Positions 47,091 to 57,209 of a DNA stretch of 64,000 nt are shown in pieces; within the stretch, counting starts at the first letter, position 1, and every line of letters begins with the position of its first letter. Under the pieces are notes generated by a model. The model was not told the DNA's origin. It worked only from the letters and a program-made list of their open reading frames with translations, and did not search any database. The translations under genes were made by a program, and so were the position numbers. The stretch lies in assembly GCA_041060555.1 (NCBI GenBank), contig JBEUDS010000006.1; one strand, written 5' to 3'. Origin of the DNA: CAUJIW01 sp963205175 (GTDB lineage Bacteria > Pseudomonadota > Alphaproteobacteria > Sphingomonadales > Sphingomonadaceae).

Positions 47091-49464
47091 CTAGAACTTG
47101 TAGTCGAGCTTGATGCCCCAGGTGCGCGGCATGCCGTTGACCCGGACATACGGGCCGTTACCGCCGAGGAACGCCGAGGTGTAGTAGTCCTTGTCGAAGA
47201 CGTTGCGCATCCACACCGTCGCCGCCCACTTGTCGTCGGCATCGTGGATGCCGATGCGGGCATTGGCGAGGAAGTAGGATTCGGTCGCCTTGTAGGGGTA
47301 CACCGTGTCCGGCTTGTCATCCATGAACGAGCCGTCGACGCCCACCAGCAGGTTCAGAGTGTCGGTGATCGGCCGGTCATAGGTGGCGGTGCCGTTGAGC
47401 TGCCATTTCGGCGAGTTCGACAGCGATTCGCCGGAGGCGTCCTCGTAGTCGATCGTCGGGTAGTCGCTGGTGTCGGAGACAGCCATCCACTTCTTGATCT
47501 TGGTGTCGAGATAGGCGGCACCGAAATCGAACGTCAGCTCCTTGGTGGCGCGCCAGCGCATCTCGAGCTCGGCGCCCTTGATCTCCGACTTCGGCACGTT
47601 GGTCAGGCCGCCGATGTTGCCGACGAAGGTGACGGCCAGCGACTGCTCCTGCTTGTCCTTGTAGTCGTACCAGAAGGTCGACAGGTTGAGCTGCATGGCG
47701 CCATCGAGCAGCGTCGCCTTGATGCCGCCTTCCACCGACAGCAGCTTTTCCGGTCCGTAGGGCTGGAGCTGCTGCGAGGTGTTCGAGTTGGCGCCGTTGA
47801 AGCCGCCCGACTTGAAGCCCGAGGAAACGGTGAGGTAGAGCAGCGTGTCCTCGTTGACCTTGTAATCGATGCCCGCCTTCCACATCCACTTGTTGGTGGA
47901 AATCTTGTCGGTGAGGCCGGCATAGGTGCCGAAGGTTGGCGAACCCGCGATGTCGTCGTAGGTGCCGCAGCCACCGGCGACGGCGAGGCCCGGGTTGGGC
48001 AGGCCGTTGGGCAGGATCATCGCCGGCACGATGATGTTGTTCAGCGCGTTGGCCAGCGTGCCATCGCCGCTGTCATAGGTGCAGCCCGACCACTTGCGGT
48101 CTTCCTCGGTGTAGCGGGCGCCCAGCGTCAGCTTCCAGTCGTCGGCGAATTTCCACTCGACGTGGGCGAAGCCCGCCAGCGACTCGGTCTTCTGCTTGTA
48201 GCGGGTGTCGAGGGTGTCGATGCCCAGCGCCAGCGAGAAGAAGCTCTCCTGCATGAAGTAGTTATACTCTTCATGCATCTTGTCCCACGAATAATAGGCG
48301 CCGACGATCCAGGTCAGCGGGCCATCGTCGCGCGAGGACAGCCGCAGTTCCTGGCTGAACGACTCGATGTCGGTGACATTGATGTTGTTGGAGTCGTTGA
48401 GCGCCCAGCCGTCCCAGTCGTTGGCCTCCGTGCGGTCGAACTTGTCGTAGGCGGTGAGCGACGTCAGCGTGACGGTGTCGAAATCCCAGTTCAGGCGCGC
48501 GGACACGCCCTTCATGGTGTTGTCGCGCTGCGGCTTGTATTCGCCCGGCGACCAGTCGGCGGCGCGATTATCGCCGGTCGAGTAGGGCGGGGTGCCTTCG
48601 CTGGGGCGAGCAGCCGTGCCGAGGCCGATGATGGTGCCGTCATAGGCGGTCGGCGCCACGTTGTCCGACTGGTCCTTCATCCAGTGCGCCTTCACCGACA
48701 GGGTGGCGTCCGGCGTGATGTCCCAGTCGACGATGGCGCGCAGTGCCCACACGTCCTTCTCGCCCAGCGTGTCGCCGGGGCGCGACAGGCTCTGCTGCCA
48801 GCCCTTGCTCGACTGGGTGCCCTTCACGGCCAGGCGGGCCCGCACGGTGTCGGAAATCGGGCCGCTGACATAGCCTTCGATGTCGAAGGTGCTGAAGCGG
48901 GAATATTCGCCCGACACGCCGGCCTCGAACTCGGTGGTCGGCTTGCGGGAGATGAAGTTGATCTGACCGGCGGTGGTGTTGCGGCCGTAGAGGTCGCCCT
49001 GCGGGCCTTTCAGCACCTCGACGCGCTCGACGTCGAAGAAGATGCCGCGGGTCATCACGGCGTAGGGGATCGCCACTTCGTCGAAATAGATGCCCACGGT
49101 GGACGAGGCGGCGGTCGAGTAGTCGGTGAAGCCGACGCCGCGGATGGTGTACACCGGCACGCCGGTCGAGGCGGTGCTGGTGATGGTGAGGCCCGGGGTC
49201 AGCGCCGCCATGTCCTCCATCGAGCGCACGCCGTAATTCTCCAGGCTCTGCGCGGTGAAGGCGTTGATGGTGATGCCGACGTCGTTGATGCTTTCCGACC
49301 GCTTCTGCGCGGTGACGACGATTTCCTCCAGGCCCACCGACTCGTCGCCGGCCCCAGGGGCTGCCTGGGCAAACGCCATCGGCGCCGCCAGCGTTGTCAT
49401 CAGGACGACCAGCGACGAGGCGGTCGCCATCTTGTAGTGATTGCGTAAGCTGCTCTGCTTCATG
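47091..49464 (-). CDS. TonB-dependent outer-membrane receptor
   Basis: A 790-residue receptor. After a signal peptide (LMTTLAAPMAFAQA) comes the TonB box region (EEIVVTAQKRSESIND), a plug domain with VERVEVLKGPQGDLYGRNTT, and a 22-strand barrel ending in Phe (DYKF). This subtype is common for uptake of aromatic or other nutrients in sphingomonad-like and related alphaproteobacteria. The ATG at 49464 follows GGAGGG. It is the first gene of the amidohydrolase-amidase-HDAC set. Confidence 0.95.
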
Positions 49465-49683
49465 AAGCCCTCCACTGAACTTTGTTATGCGTCTGTGGCG
49501 GTGTTCAGTCAGAACGCCTGCTGGCGCCCTGCCTCCACCCCCTGCCTGTTTGTTTTATCGTTGGCCAGACTAGGGGGGATTGTCAGCGAGCGCCCGACCC
49601 GAAGGGAGGGCTGGGCCCATTTTTTTCACCCCAACTTTCGGGTGGGTGGGCGCGTCGCGGGCGGCTATCGCGGGGTCGCGCGG

Positions 49684-52521
49684 TCAGATCAGGCCGCGAT
49701 CCTTCACCAGAATCACGGCTTCCGTGCGGTTCTTCACGCCCAGCTTGTCGAAAATATTCTTGATGTGCCACTTGATGGTATTTTCCGCGACATTGAGTTC
49801 ATGCCCGATGGCGCGGTTGGAGCGGCCGATGGCCAGCAGGCGCAGCACGTCGACCTCGCGCGGGCTGAGATCGTGGTGTCCATCGCCGACAGGTTGTGCC
49901 GGCGCGGCGGGCGTCGGGAGCGCGGCGGGTGCCGGTGTCGGCGTTTCCGCCGCGGCCGACAGCAGGTGACGCAAATGCACCTGCGCCTCGGCGGTCAGGC
50001 CACCGCCATGCAGCGGATCGCGTTGAAGGTGCTGGAGAACGCTCTCCAATGCCGGTTCGTTGAGCAAGGTGCGGATGGCGCCGTCGCGGCTGGCCAGTCG
50101 CACGGCGTCGGCCATGTGCACCATCGCCCGATCGGTTTCGCCCGCCTGCCATTCCGCGCCGGCCATGATGGCCGCCACTTCCATCTGGCGTTGCAGGTGA
50201 TTGGCGCGCGCGGCGATATCGGCCAGCTTGTCGGCGATGGCGCGGGCGCGGCCGATGTCGCCGGTGAAGGCGGCCAGACGCAGGCGGATGAGGTCGCGCC
50301 GGAAGGCGATGCGATCGAACGCGCGATCGCGGCTGTCCATTTCATCGCCCGCCGTGATGCCCAGCCACTCGGCGCGCCGCTCGGCGATATCCAGGCGGTC
50401 GCGCAACAGCGCGAAGCGGATGCGATGATATTCCAGCCGCAACGACAGCCGGTCCGAAACATCGTTGTCGCTGTCGCTGGCAGCCTCCACCAGGCGTGAT
50501 TCCACCCGCGCGTCGTCGCCGCGGTGAAAAGCGATCCAGGCCGCCGTCTCGAAGCCGATGGCGGCGCAGTCCGGGTGGCCACAGTCCGTGAGCAGGGGCA
50601 GATAGGCCTCCAGCAGCGCGTCGGCCTCGTCGATGCGGTTCCAGCGATAGAGGATCGAGGCTCGCAATGCCGCCGGTGCCGCCGACGAGGTGGTGCGCCG
50701 TTGCTCGCGCGCCAGCGTGTCGCGCTCGATGCGCTCCAGCAGGTCGTAGGCACGGCGGCTGTTGCCGGCGGCGATCTCGATCAGTGCCATGAAGGCGGTG
50801 GCGTAAACGGCGCCAAAATAGCTGGAGCACGCTTCGTGATGGGCGCGGGCGCGTCGCAGTGCCGCCTTGGCTTCCTCGTTGCGGCCGAGCATGTGAGCGG
50901 CGTAGCCGTGGATGTTGGCGACGGTGCCGAGGTTGAACTCCCGCAGATGCCTGGCGGTGGAGAGCAGGCGATGGGTGATGTCGTAGGCCCGCTGCTGCTG
51001 GTCGCAGATCAGCGCGACACCGGCACGCAGGATGTCGAGGGCCTCGGTGAGCTCGCCCACTTCGGCCGGGTCGCTGAGAAAGCCGGTGGCGACGTGCGTT
51101 TCCAGAATGGTCTCGGCGCGCTCCAGCGCGGCGGTCGCCTCGCGCGGCTGACGCATGTGGAACAAGGCCCAGCCCTGATAGATGGGCAGGCGGGGCCTGC
51201 GCACCGCGACGGAGGAGGGGATGCGCTGGGTCCATTGCGCCAGTTCCGGCATCCGTCCGGCGAACATCAGCTGGGTGGCGTGGCGTTCGATGATGGCGGC
51301 CGCGGCATCGAAATCCTCTCCCAGCAGTGCGTAGTGCAGGGCCTCCTCGGCGCGGTCGCTGGCGGCGAACCAGTCGCTGGCGCGCCGGTAGAGTTCTCGG
51401 CGCGCATCGGGCCAGCGGCGGTCGAGTTGGGCCAGCAGGAAATCGCGGAACATGTGATGGTAGCGATACCACTGGCCGTTGAGATCGAGCGAAACCAGGA
51501 ACAGGTTCAGACTCTCCACGTGCCGCAGCATCGCCTGGGCGTCGGTCATGCCGGTGATATGCTCGCACGCGCCGGCGCACAGGCGCTCAAGCACGGCGGT
51601 TTTCAGCAGGAATATCTGCAGCTCGTCGTTTTGCCGGGCGAGCACGTCGGAGGCGAGATAGTCGGCGACATCCCGCATGTCGCCCTTGAACGAGGCCAGC
51701 ACGCGGCTGTGATCGTCGCTGCCCTCCAGCGCCAGCGCCGCCAGCTGCAGGCCGGCGATCCACCCTTCCGTCTGGTTGAACAGCAGCTCCATCTGTGCGT
51801 CATCCAGCTGTACGCCGCGCAGCTGGGTCAGGAAGGACGAGGCTTCCTGCTGGTCGAACTGGAGGTCGTCGATTCCGATGTGTGCCATCTCGCCGCGCAG
51901 CTTGAGCCGCGGCAGCGGCAGTTCGGGAAGCGTGCGGCCGGCAACCACCAGGCGCAGCGTCGGGGGTGCCAGTACCATCAGCGCCTGCAACAGGTCGCGT
52001 GCAGCCGTACTGTCGGCCAGGTGATAGTCGTCGAAGAAGCAGACCAGTGACGGACTGGTTGCCGCGAGGTCCAGGCACAACTGCTGCATGACCTCGATCA
52101 GACGGATATCGGTGACCGTGGTGAGCAGGTTGTCGACCTTCTCGCTGACGAACACGCCCCGGCTGCGCAACGATTCGCACAAGGCCCGCAGCAGGTTGCG
52201 GGGCTCGCGATCGCGCTCGTCCAGCGATAGCCAGGCGGTGGCCTGTCCGCTGCCGCGCAGGATGGCCTCGGCCTGGGCGAGTACCGTTGTCTTGCCGTAA
52301 CCGGCGGGTGCGGTGACGATCATCATCCGCGGCGTCTGGGGCGCGGTCAGGCGCGCGATCAGGCGTGAGCGCTCGACGAGCTGGCCGATGCTGACGGGCG
52401 GGAAGAACTTGGTTGCCAGCCAGCCGTCGGTGACTGTCGCGAGCGGAATCGCCGGCGTGCTCGCGCGCGGGGAATCGCGCCGGGAGTCCTGGCCGCTGTC
52501 GCGGGCGGGCGGGAGGTCCAT
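49684..52521 (-). CDS. MalT/AlkS-type LuxR-family ATP-dependent activator
   Basis: A 945-residue LAL-type regulator. It has an NTPase domain with Walker A APAGYGKTTV (near residue 70) and Walker B VCFFDDYHLAD, a long TPR-like middle part and a C-terminal LuxR helix-turn-helix (LSPREVDVLRLLAIGRSNRA, then IKWHIKNIFDKLGV). Such proteins activate sugar, alkane or aromatic catabolism when bound to inducer and ATP. The start is uncertain: ATG 52521 has no strong ribosome site. It lies between the receptor gene and the divergent aldehyde dehydrogenase/amine dehydrogenase genes and may control either. Confidence 0.88.
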   Translation of the reverse strand: MDLPPARDSGQDSRRDSPRASTPAIPLATVTDGWLATKFFPPVSIGQLVERSRLIARLTAPQTPRMMIVTAPAGYGKTTVLAQAEAILRGSGQATAWLSLDERDREPRNLLRALCESLRSRGVFVSEKVDNLLTTVTDIRLIEVMQQLCLDLAATSPSLVCFFDDYHLADSTAARDLLQALMVLAPPTLRLVVAGRTLPELPLPRLKLRGEMAHIGIDDLQFDQQEASSFLTQLRGVQLDDAQMELLFNQTEGWIAGLQLAALALEGSDDHSRVLASFKGDMRDVADYLASDVLARQNDELQIFLLKTAVLERLCAGACEHITGMTDAQAMLRHVESLNLFLVSLDLNGQWYRYHHMFRDFLLAQLDRRWPDARRELYRRASDWFAASDRAEEALHYALLGEDFDAAAAIIERHATQLMFAGRMPELAQWTQRIPSSVAVRRPRLPIYQGWALFHMRQPREATAALERAETILETHVATGFLSDPAEVGELTEALDILRAGVALICDQQQRAYDITHRLLSTARHLREFNLGTVANIHGYAAHMLGRNEEAKAALRRARAHHEACSSYFGAVYATAFMALIEIAAGNSRRAYDLLERIERDTLAREQRRTTSSAAPAALRASILYRWNRIDEADALLEAYLPLLTDCGHPDCAAIGFETAAWIAFHRGDDARVESRLVEAASDSDNDVSDRLSLRLEYHRIRFALLRDRLDIAERRAEWLGITAGDEMDSRDRAFDRIAFRRDLIRLRLAAFTGDIGRARAIADKLADIAARANHLQRQMEVAAIMAGAEWQAGETDRAMVHMADAVRLASRDGAIRTLLNEPALESVLQHLQRDPLHGGGLTAEAQVHLRHLLSAAAETPTPAPAALPTPAAPAQPVGDGHHDLSPREVDVLRLLAIGRSNRAIGHELNVAENTIKWHIKNIFDKLGVKNRTEAVILVKDRGLI

Positions 52522-52811
52522 CTTCAACGCCGTCTCGCTCTTTCCGTTCCGGTTTTTTCTCGTGCGCGCGGCCGGCGCGCCGCAGTCGTGTCGTCGCCGT
52601 CCGGCGCCGGGTTCAGGCTGCCAGATGCGCATGGATATGCAAGCCCGTTGATCGGGAAATGCCGTCGCTGGCACCCCGGCGCAAGGGCTCGGCACGTCTG
52701 GACAAGACGCCGGGGCGGCGGCGTGAGCATAGTGACGACATCAGGGTCGCGGCGATGGTGATGCGTCGCCGGCCCCGGCCTCGCGATGCCAGTTTGGCGA
52801 GGAAATTATCC

Positions 52812-54332
52812 GTGGGAGTGTCGACGGTGACGCAGCAGCAATCGAACCATCAACCCTCGGCGGCCGTGGCGGCCTTTCTGCGTCGCCCCAAGCAGTTGTG
52901 GATCGACGGCACCTGGGTGGACTCGGTGTCGGGCCGCGCCATCGAGGTTTATGATCCAGCCACCGGCAGGCAGATCGACAGCGTGCAGGCGGGCGTCGCC
53001 GCCGATGTCGATCGCGCGGTGGCGGCTGCTTCGGCCGCCTTCGAGAGCGCGGCCTGGCGCGGTCTGCGCCCGGCCGACCGCGAGGCGCTGCTGTGGCGGC
53101 TGTCCGATCTGGTGGCCCGCGACGCCGACATTCTCGCCGAGCTGGAATCGCTCGACAACGGCAAGCCGGTGGGCTTGGCCCGCATGGTCGACGTCAACGG
53201 CGCGGTCGAATATCTGCGCTACATGGCCGGCTGGGCGACCAAGATCCATGGCCGTGTCATCCACCCGTCGTTCGCCGGTTTGCCGGGGGCGGAAATCACC
53301 GTCAACGCGGTGCGCGATCCGGTCGGCGTCGTCGGTCAGATCGTGCCGTGGAATTTCCCGCTGCTGATGGCGGTGTGGAAGCTGGCGCCGGCGCTGGCGG
53401 CCGGCTGCACCTGCGTGCTGAAGCCCGCCGAGCAGACCTCGCTGACCGCGCTCTATCTTGCCGAACTGGTGGCCGAGGCGGGCTTTCCCGCCGGCGTGGT
53501 CAACGTCGTCACGGGTCTGGGCCACGAAGCGGGCGCGGCGCTGGTCGCCCACCCGGACGTGGCGAAAATCGCCTTCACCGGCTCCACCGAGGTCGGCAAG
53601 ATCATCGGGCGCGGCTGCATGGACACCATGAAGCGGGTGTCGCTGGAGCTGGGCGGCAAATCGCCGGTCATCGTGTGCGCCGACGCCGATCTCGACAAGG
53701 CGATTCCCGGCGCCGCCATGGCGATCTTCTTCAATGCCGGTCAGGTCTGCACCGCCGGCTCGCGGCTCTACGTCGACGCCAAAATCTACGAGCCGTTCAT
53801 GGCCGGCATCGCGGCGTTCGCCAGCGGCATCAAGGTCGGCCCCGGCTGGGCGCCGGACACCCAGATGGGGCCGCTGGTCTCCGCCGAGCAGCAGGCGCGT
53901 GTGCTGAGCTACATCGAGATCGGCAAGGCCGAAGGTGGCGAGCTGCTGGTGGGCGGCGAGGCCCAGGGCGACGAGGGCTATTTCGTCAAGCCGACCATTC
54001 TCGCCAACGTCAATCCGGCGATGCGGGTGGTGCGCGAGGAAATTTTCGGCCCCGTGGTTGTCGCGCAGAAGTTCGCGACCATCGACGAGGCGGTGAAGCT
54101 CGCCAACACCAGCGACTATGGTCTGGGGGCGTCGGTGTGGAGCGAGGGTCTGTCGACCGCGCACCGCATCGCATCGCGCTTGCAGGCCGGCTCGGTTTGG
54201 GTCAATTGTCATAACGCGATCGACCCGGCGGTGCCGTTTGGCGGTTTCAAGCAGTCCGGGCTCGGGCGTGAACATGGCGAGGAGGCGATCAACCTCCACA
54301 CCGAACCCAAGAGCATCTGGTACGCGGTCTGA
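52812..54332 (+). CDS. NAD(P)-dependent aldehyde dehydrogenase (phenylacetaldehyde-type)
   Basis: A 506-residue ALDH. The catalytic Glu is in LELGGKSP and the Cys in FNAGQVCTAGSR; cofactor-site phrases are VPWNFPLLMAVWK and GSTEVGK. The GTG at 52812 has an AGGAAA site; a second GTG at 52818 is close. It starts the amine dehydrogenase operon (next gene 5 bases away), so it most likely oxidises the aldehyde released there, for example (hydroxy)phenylacetaldehyde to the acid. Confidence 0.9.
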   Translation: MGVSTVTQQQSNHQPSAAVAAFLRRPKQLWIDGTWVDSVSGRAIEVYDPATGRQIDSVQAGVAADVDRAVAAASAAFESAAWRGLRPADREALLWRLSDLVARDADILAELESLDNGKPVGLARMVDVNGAVEYLRYMAGWATKIHGRVIHPSFAGLPGAEITVNAVRDPVGVVGQIVPWNFPLLMAVWKLAPALAAGCTCVLKPAEQTSLTALYLAELVAEAGFPAGVVNVVTGLGHEAGAALVAHPDVAKIAFTGSTEVGKIIGRGCMDTMKRVSLELGGKSPVIVCADADLDKAIPGAAMAIFFNAGQVCTAGSRLYVDAKIYEPFMAGIAAFASGIKVGPGWAPDTQMGPLVSAEQQARVLSYIEIGKAEGGELLVGGEAQGDEGYFVKPTILANVNPAMRVVREEIFGPVVVAQKFATIDEAVKLANTSDYGLGASVWSEGLSTAHRIASRLQAGSVWVNCHNAIDPAVPFGGFKQSGLGREHGEEAINLHTEPKSIWYAV

Positions 54333-54337
54333 GGGGG

Positions 54338-55543
54338 ATGAAGGCAATGCGCGCGAGTTTGTTGGCTGTCGCTATCGCGATGCTTGGACTGGGGACGATG
54401 CCCGTTCTCGCCGAGGATTTGCAGCCGGAGGACTTCACGGTTCGATCCTTGCCGGCGCCGGGGCCGCACTGGTTCTGGGCCAATGACATTTCGTTCACCC
54501 GGATGAACGACGGCCGGGCCTATCTGTTCGATGGCGATACCGGCCAGATGCTGGGGCAGATCAGCGCCGGCTTCGGTCACGCGCTGCTGCAGACCTCGCC
54601 GTCCGGGCACGAGATCTATGTGCCGGAGACCTATTATTCCCGTGGCTCGCGCGGCGAGCGCACCGACGTGCTGAGCATTTACGATGGCGTCAACCTGGCG
54701 CCGGTGGGCGAGGTGATTCTCCCCAACAAGCGTTATGGCGGCCTGTCGCTGGAGGCGCAGATGCCGCTGTCCGACGACGGCAAGTTCGCGCTGCTTTATT
54801 TCTTCACGCCGGCCCAGTCGGTGGGCGTGGTCGATCTGACGACCCGCAAGTTCGTCGGCGAGATCGAGACGCCCGGTTGTGCGCTGGTGTTTCCGTTTGC
54901 GCCCCGGCGCTTCGCCATGCTGTGTGCCGACAACGCGCTGCTGGTGGCGGAACTCGATGACGCCGGTGCCGGCAAGGTGGTTGGGCGCACCGAGCCGCTG
55001 TTCACCGAGGCGGATCCGGTGGTCGACAAGGCGGTGCGGCGCGGTGGCCTGTGGTACTTCTTCAGCATGGACGGCAAGGTCCATGAAGTGGAGATGGCGC
55101 CCAAGCCCAAGTCGCGCAAAGCTGGCGCGCCGCTGCCCAGGGTGGTCAACCAGTGGTCGCTGACCACCGCCGAGGAGGCGAAGGCCGGCTGGCGCTCCGG
55201 TGGCTTCCAGCCCTATGCCGTGCACGAGGCCGGCAACCGGCTGTACGTGCTGATGCTTCAGGGCACCCGTGATAATCGCAAGGATCCGGCGGGCGAGGTC
55301 TGGGTCTATGATCTTGCCAAGCGCCAGAAAGTGCAGACCATCAAACTCACCGAACCCACCATCACGCTGGCGGTGAGCCAGGATGCCAGGGCGCAGGTCT
55401 TCACCGGCCCCGGCGTCAGCACCAACGCCCATGTCTATGACGCGGCGACCGGCGCCCATGTGCATGCGATCCCGGATGTCGGTCCGTACATCACCTTGAT
55501 CCAGCCGGTGACGGTGCGCGCCCCGGAGCAGGCGAAGCCGTGA
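54338..55543 (+). CDS. aauB: quinoprotein amine dehydrogenase, heavy (alpha) chain
   Basis: A 401-residue periplasmic beta-propeller subunit of the methylamine/aromatic-amine dehydrogenase family (MauB/AauB). A signal peptide ends at PVLAED. Family phrases are HWFWANDISF, YSRGSRGERTDVLSIYD and GGLSLEAQMPLSDDG. With the light chain it oxidises a primary amine to the aldehyde and ammonia. The ATG at 54338 is very near a GAGGGGG block, so ATG 54347 is an alternative. The aromatic type is preferred over methylamine because of the neighbouring aldehyde dehydrogenase and FeaR-like gene and the missing amicyanin gene. Confidence 0.88.
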   Translation: MKAMRASLLAVAIAMLGLGTMPVLAEDLQPEDFTVRSLPAPGPHWFWANDISFTRMNDGRAYLFDGDTGQMLGQISAGFGHALLQTSPSGHEIYVPETYYSRGSRGERTDVLSIYDGVNLAPVGEVILPNKRYGGLSLEAQMPLSDDGKFALLYFFTPAQSVGVVDLTTRKFVGEIETPGCALVFPFAPRRFAMLCADNALLVAELDDAGAGKVVGRTEPLFTEADPVVDKAVRRGGLWYFFSMDGKVHEVEMAPKPKSRKAGAPLPRVVNQWSLTTAEEAKAGWRSGGFQPYAVHEAGNRLYVLMLQGTRDNRKDPAGEVWVYDLAKRQKVQTIKLTEPTITLAVSQDARAQVFTGPGVSTNAHVYDAATGAHVHAIPDVGPYITLIQPVTVRAPEQAKP

Positions 55544-56076
55544 TGGTCGATCCCGCGCTTGACCTGGCGTTGAAGCTGTTCCTGGCGGGGTTGTTCCTCG
55601 CCGCGGGTGCGGCCAAGCTGGCGCGTCCCGCCCGCTTCCGTCAGGCGCTGGCCGACTATCGCCTGCTGCCATCGCCACTGCTGTGGCCGGCGGCGCTGGG
55701 GCTGGGCCTGGTCGAGGTCGCTGCGGCCGGCGCGCTGTTTGCCTCACCCGTCGTGGCCGGGGTCGGGGCGCTGGCGCTGGCCGGGCTGTGCCTGCTGTAC
55801 GCCGCCGGTATCGGCGTCAATCTCGCGCGTGGCCGGACCCGTATCGACTGCGGCTGCCTCGGCAGCGCCGGCGAGGGCATCGGCGTGTCGCTGGTGGTGC
55901 GCAACCTGCTGCTGGCGCTTGTGGCACTGGCGCTGCTTGCCGGTCCCGGCGATCGGCCGCTGGTGTGGCTCGACGGGCTGACCATCCTGGGTGTCATCGT
56001 CGCCGCTGCCTTTGTCTACGCCATCATGGCCCAGCTGGCCCATACGCCGCATGGTGCGGCCCCGGAGAATGCCTGA
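55543..56076 (+). CDS. aauE: MauE/AauE membrane protein for amine dehydrogenase assembly
   Basis: A 177-residue membrane protein with about four hydrophobic helices and a CGCLGS motif between helices, as in the MauE/DoxX-like family. MauE and MauD are required for disulfide formation and stability of the light chain in the periplasm. Its start overlaps the heavy-chain stop (TGATG), and its own stop overlaps the next start. Confidence 0.88.
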   Translation: MVDPALDLALKLFLAGLFLAAGAAKLARPARFRQALADYRLLPSPLLWPAALGLGLVEVAAAGALFASPVVAGVGALALAGLCLLYAAGIGVNLARGRTRIDCGCLGSAGEGIGVSLVVRNLLLALVALALLAGPGDRPLVWLDGLTILGVIVAAAFVYAIMAQLAHTPHGAAPENA

Positions 56077-56678
56077 TGCAGACCGCGCTCATCATTGCCG
56101 TGATCGTCCAGTGGGTGGCCATCGTCGGTCTGGCGGCGCTGCTGCTGGCGGTGCTGCGCCAGATCGGCGTCATCCACCAGCGCCTGGCGCCGATGGGGGC
56201 GCTGGCGCTGCCGGGCGGACCGGCGGTCGGCACCGTGGCACCCGGTTTTGAGCTGCCCTCGCTTTCCGGCTCGCTGGTCAAGGTCGGCGGCCGGTCGGCG
56301 CGTGACACGCTGCTGTTTTTCCTGTCGCCCACCTGTCCGGTCTGCAAGGAGTTGCTGCCGGCGCTCAAGTCGTTCGCCCGCGATGAGGGGCGCCAGCTTG
56401 ATGTGGTTCTGGCCAGCGATGGCGACGCCGCCGAGCAGCGGCGCATGGTGCGTGACAATGGCCTGGAAGCAATGCCGCTGGTGCTGTCGACCGAACTCGG
56501 TCAGGCCTACGCGGTCGGCAAGCTGCCCTATGCCGTCATCATCACCGCCGATGGCAAGCTGGCGGCCAAGGGGCTGGTCAATTCGCGTGAACATCTCGAA
56601 AGTCTGGTCGAGGCTCGCAGTCGCGGCGTCGCGACCCTGCAGGATTATCTGGCCGGCACGCGTGCCGCCGCCGAGTAA
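56076..56678 (+). CDS. aauD: MauD/AauD thioredoxin-like protein for light-chain disulfides
   Basis: A 200-residue membrane-anchored thioredoxin-fold protein: N-terminal helix (residues 3-26), then LLFFLSPTCPVCKELLPALK with the redox motif CPVC. It matches MauD, which forms or corrects the many disulfides of the light chain. Overlaps aauE by ATGA-type junction and is followed by the light chain after 15 bases. Confidence 0.9.
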   Translation: MQTALIIAVIVQWVAIVGLAALLLAVLRQIGVIHQRLAPMGALALPGGPAVGTVAPGFELPSLSGSLVKVGGRSARDTLLFFLSPTCPVCKELLPALKSFARDEGRQLDVVLASDGDAAEQRRMVRDNGLEAMPLVLSTELGQAYAVGKLPYAVIITADGKLAAKGLVNSREHLESLVEARSRGVATLQDYLAGTRAAAE

Positions 56679-56693
56679 AGGGGGAACGTCCTC

Positions 56694-57209
56694 ATGTGGT
56701 TTGATCGTCTGACCGAAAAGGCCGCCCGGCGGCTCGCACACACCACCTCGCGCCGTCATGTGCTGGGCAAGCTCGGCACGCTGGCGCTGGGAACGGCGGC
56801 GGTGCCGCTGCTGCCGATCGCCCGCGGCCAGGCCTCCGGCGCGCCGCAGGCCGGTGGTGATCCGCGCAATCCGCAGGACTGCGCCTACTGGCGTTACTGC
56901 GCCATCGACGGCTTCCTCTGCACCTGCTGCGGCGGCACCATCAACAGCTGCCCGCCGGGCACCGAACCGTCGGTGCTGACCTGGGTCGGCACCTGCCAGA
57001 ACCCCGACGATGGCAAGCATTACATCGTTTCCTACAACGACTGCTGCGGCAAGGGCGGTTGCGGCCGCTGTACCTGCATGCGCAATGAAGGCGACATGCC
57101 GGTCAATCGGCCCGGCCAGGCCAACGATATCAACTGGTGCCTTGGCTCTACCCACAACACCTACCATTGCACCGTGTCGGTGCTCATGGGCGCGGCGGAG
57201 AATGGCTGA
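56694..57209 (+). CDS. aauA: quinoprotein amine dehydrogenase, light chain (TTQ-bearing)
   Basis: A 171-residue catalytic subunit. It has a long twin-arginine leader (SRRHVLGKL) and a cysteine-rich mature part (14 Cys). The two tryptophans that become tryptophan tryptophylquinone are W97 (LTWVGTC) and W148 (NDINWC), in the same contexts as in methylamine dehydrogenase. Phrases CAYWRYCAIDGFLCTCCGG and YNDCCGK are diagnostic. The folded protein is exported to the periplasm by Tat. No gene for TTQ formation (MauG-like diheme enzyme) is in the window. Confidence 0.93.
   Translation: MWFDRLTEKAARRLAHTTSRRHVLGKLGTLALGTAAVPLLPIARGQASGAPQAGGDPRNPQDCAYWRYCAIDGFLCTCCGGTINSCPPGTEPSVLTWVGTCQNPDDGKHYIVSYNDCCGKGGCGRCTCMRNEGDMPVNRPGQANDINWCLGSTHNTYHCTVSVLMGAAENG

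Noticed and set aside
45350..47113. Plus-strand open frame of 587 codons opposite the YtcJ-like gene
   Set aside because: No recognisable domain; the minus strand encodes a clear exported amidohydrolase.
49592..49626. GC-rich imperfect hairpin followed by a run of T on the plus strand
   Set aside because: It would terminate plus-strand transcripts, but both flanking genes are on the minus strand and no plus-strand gene precedes it.
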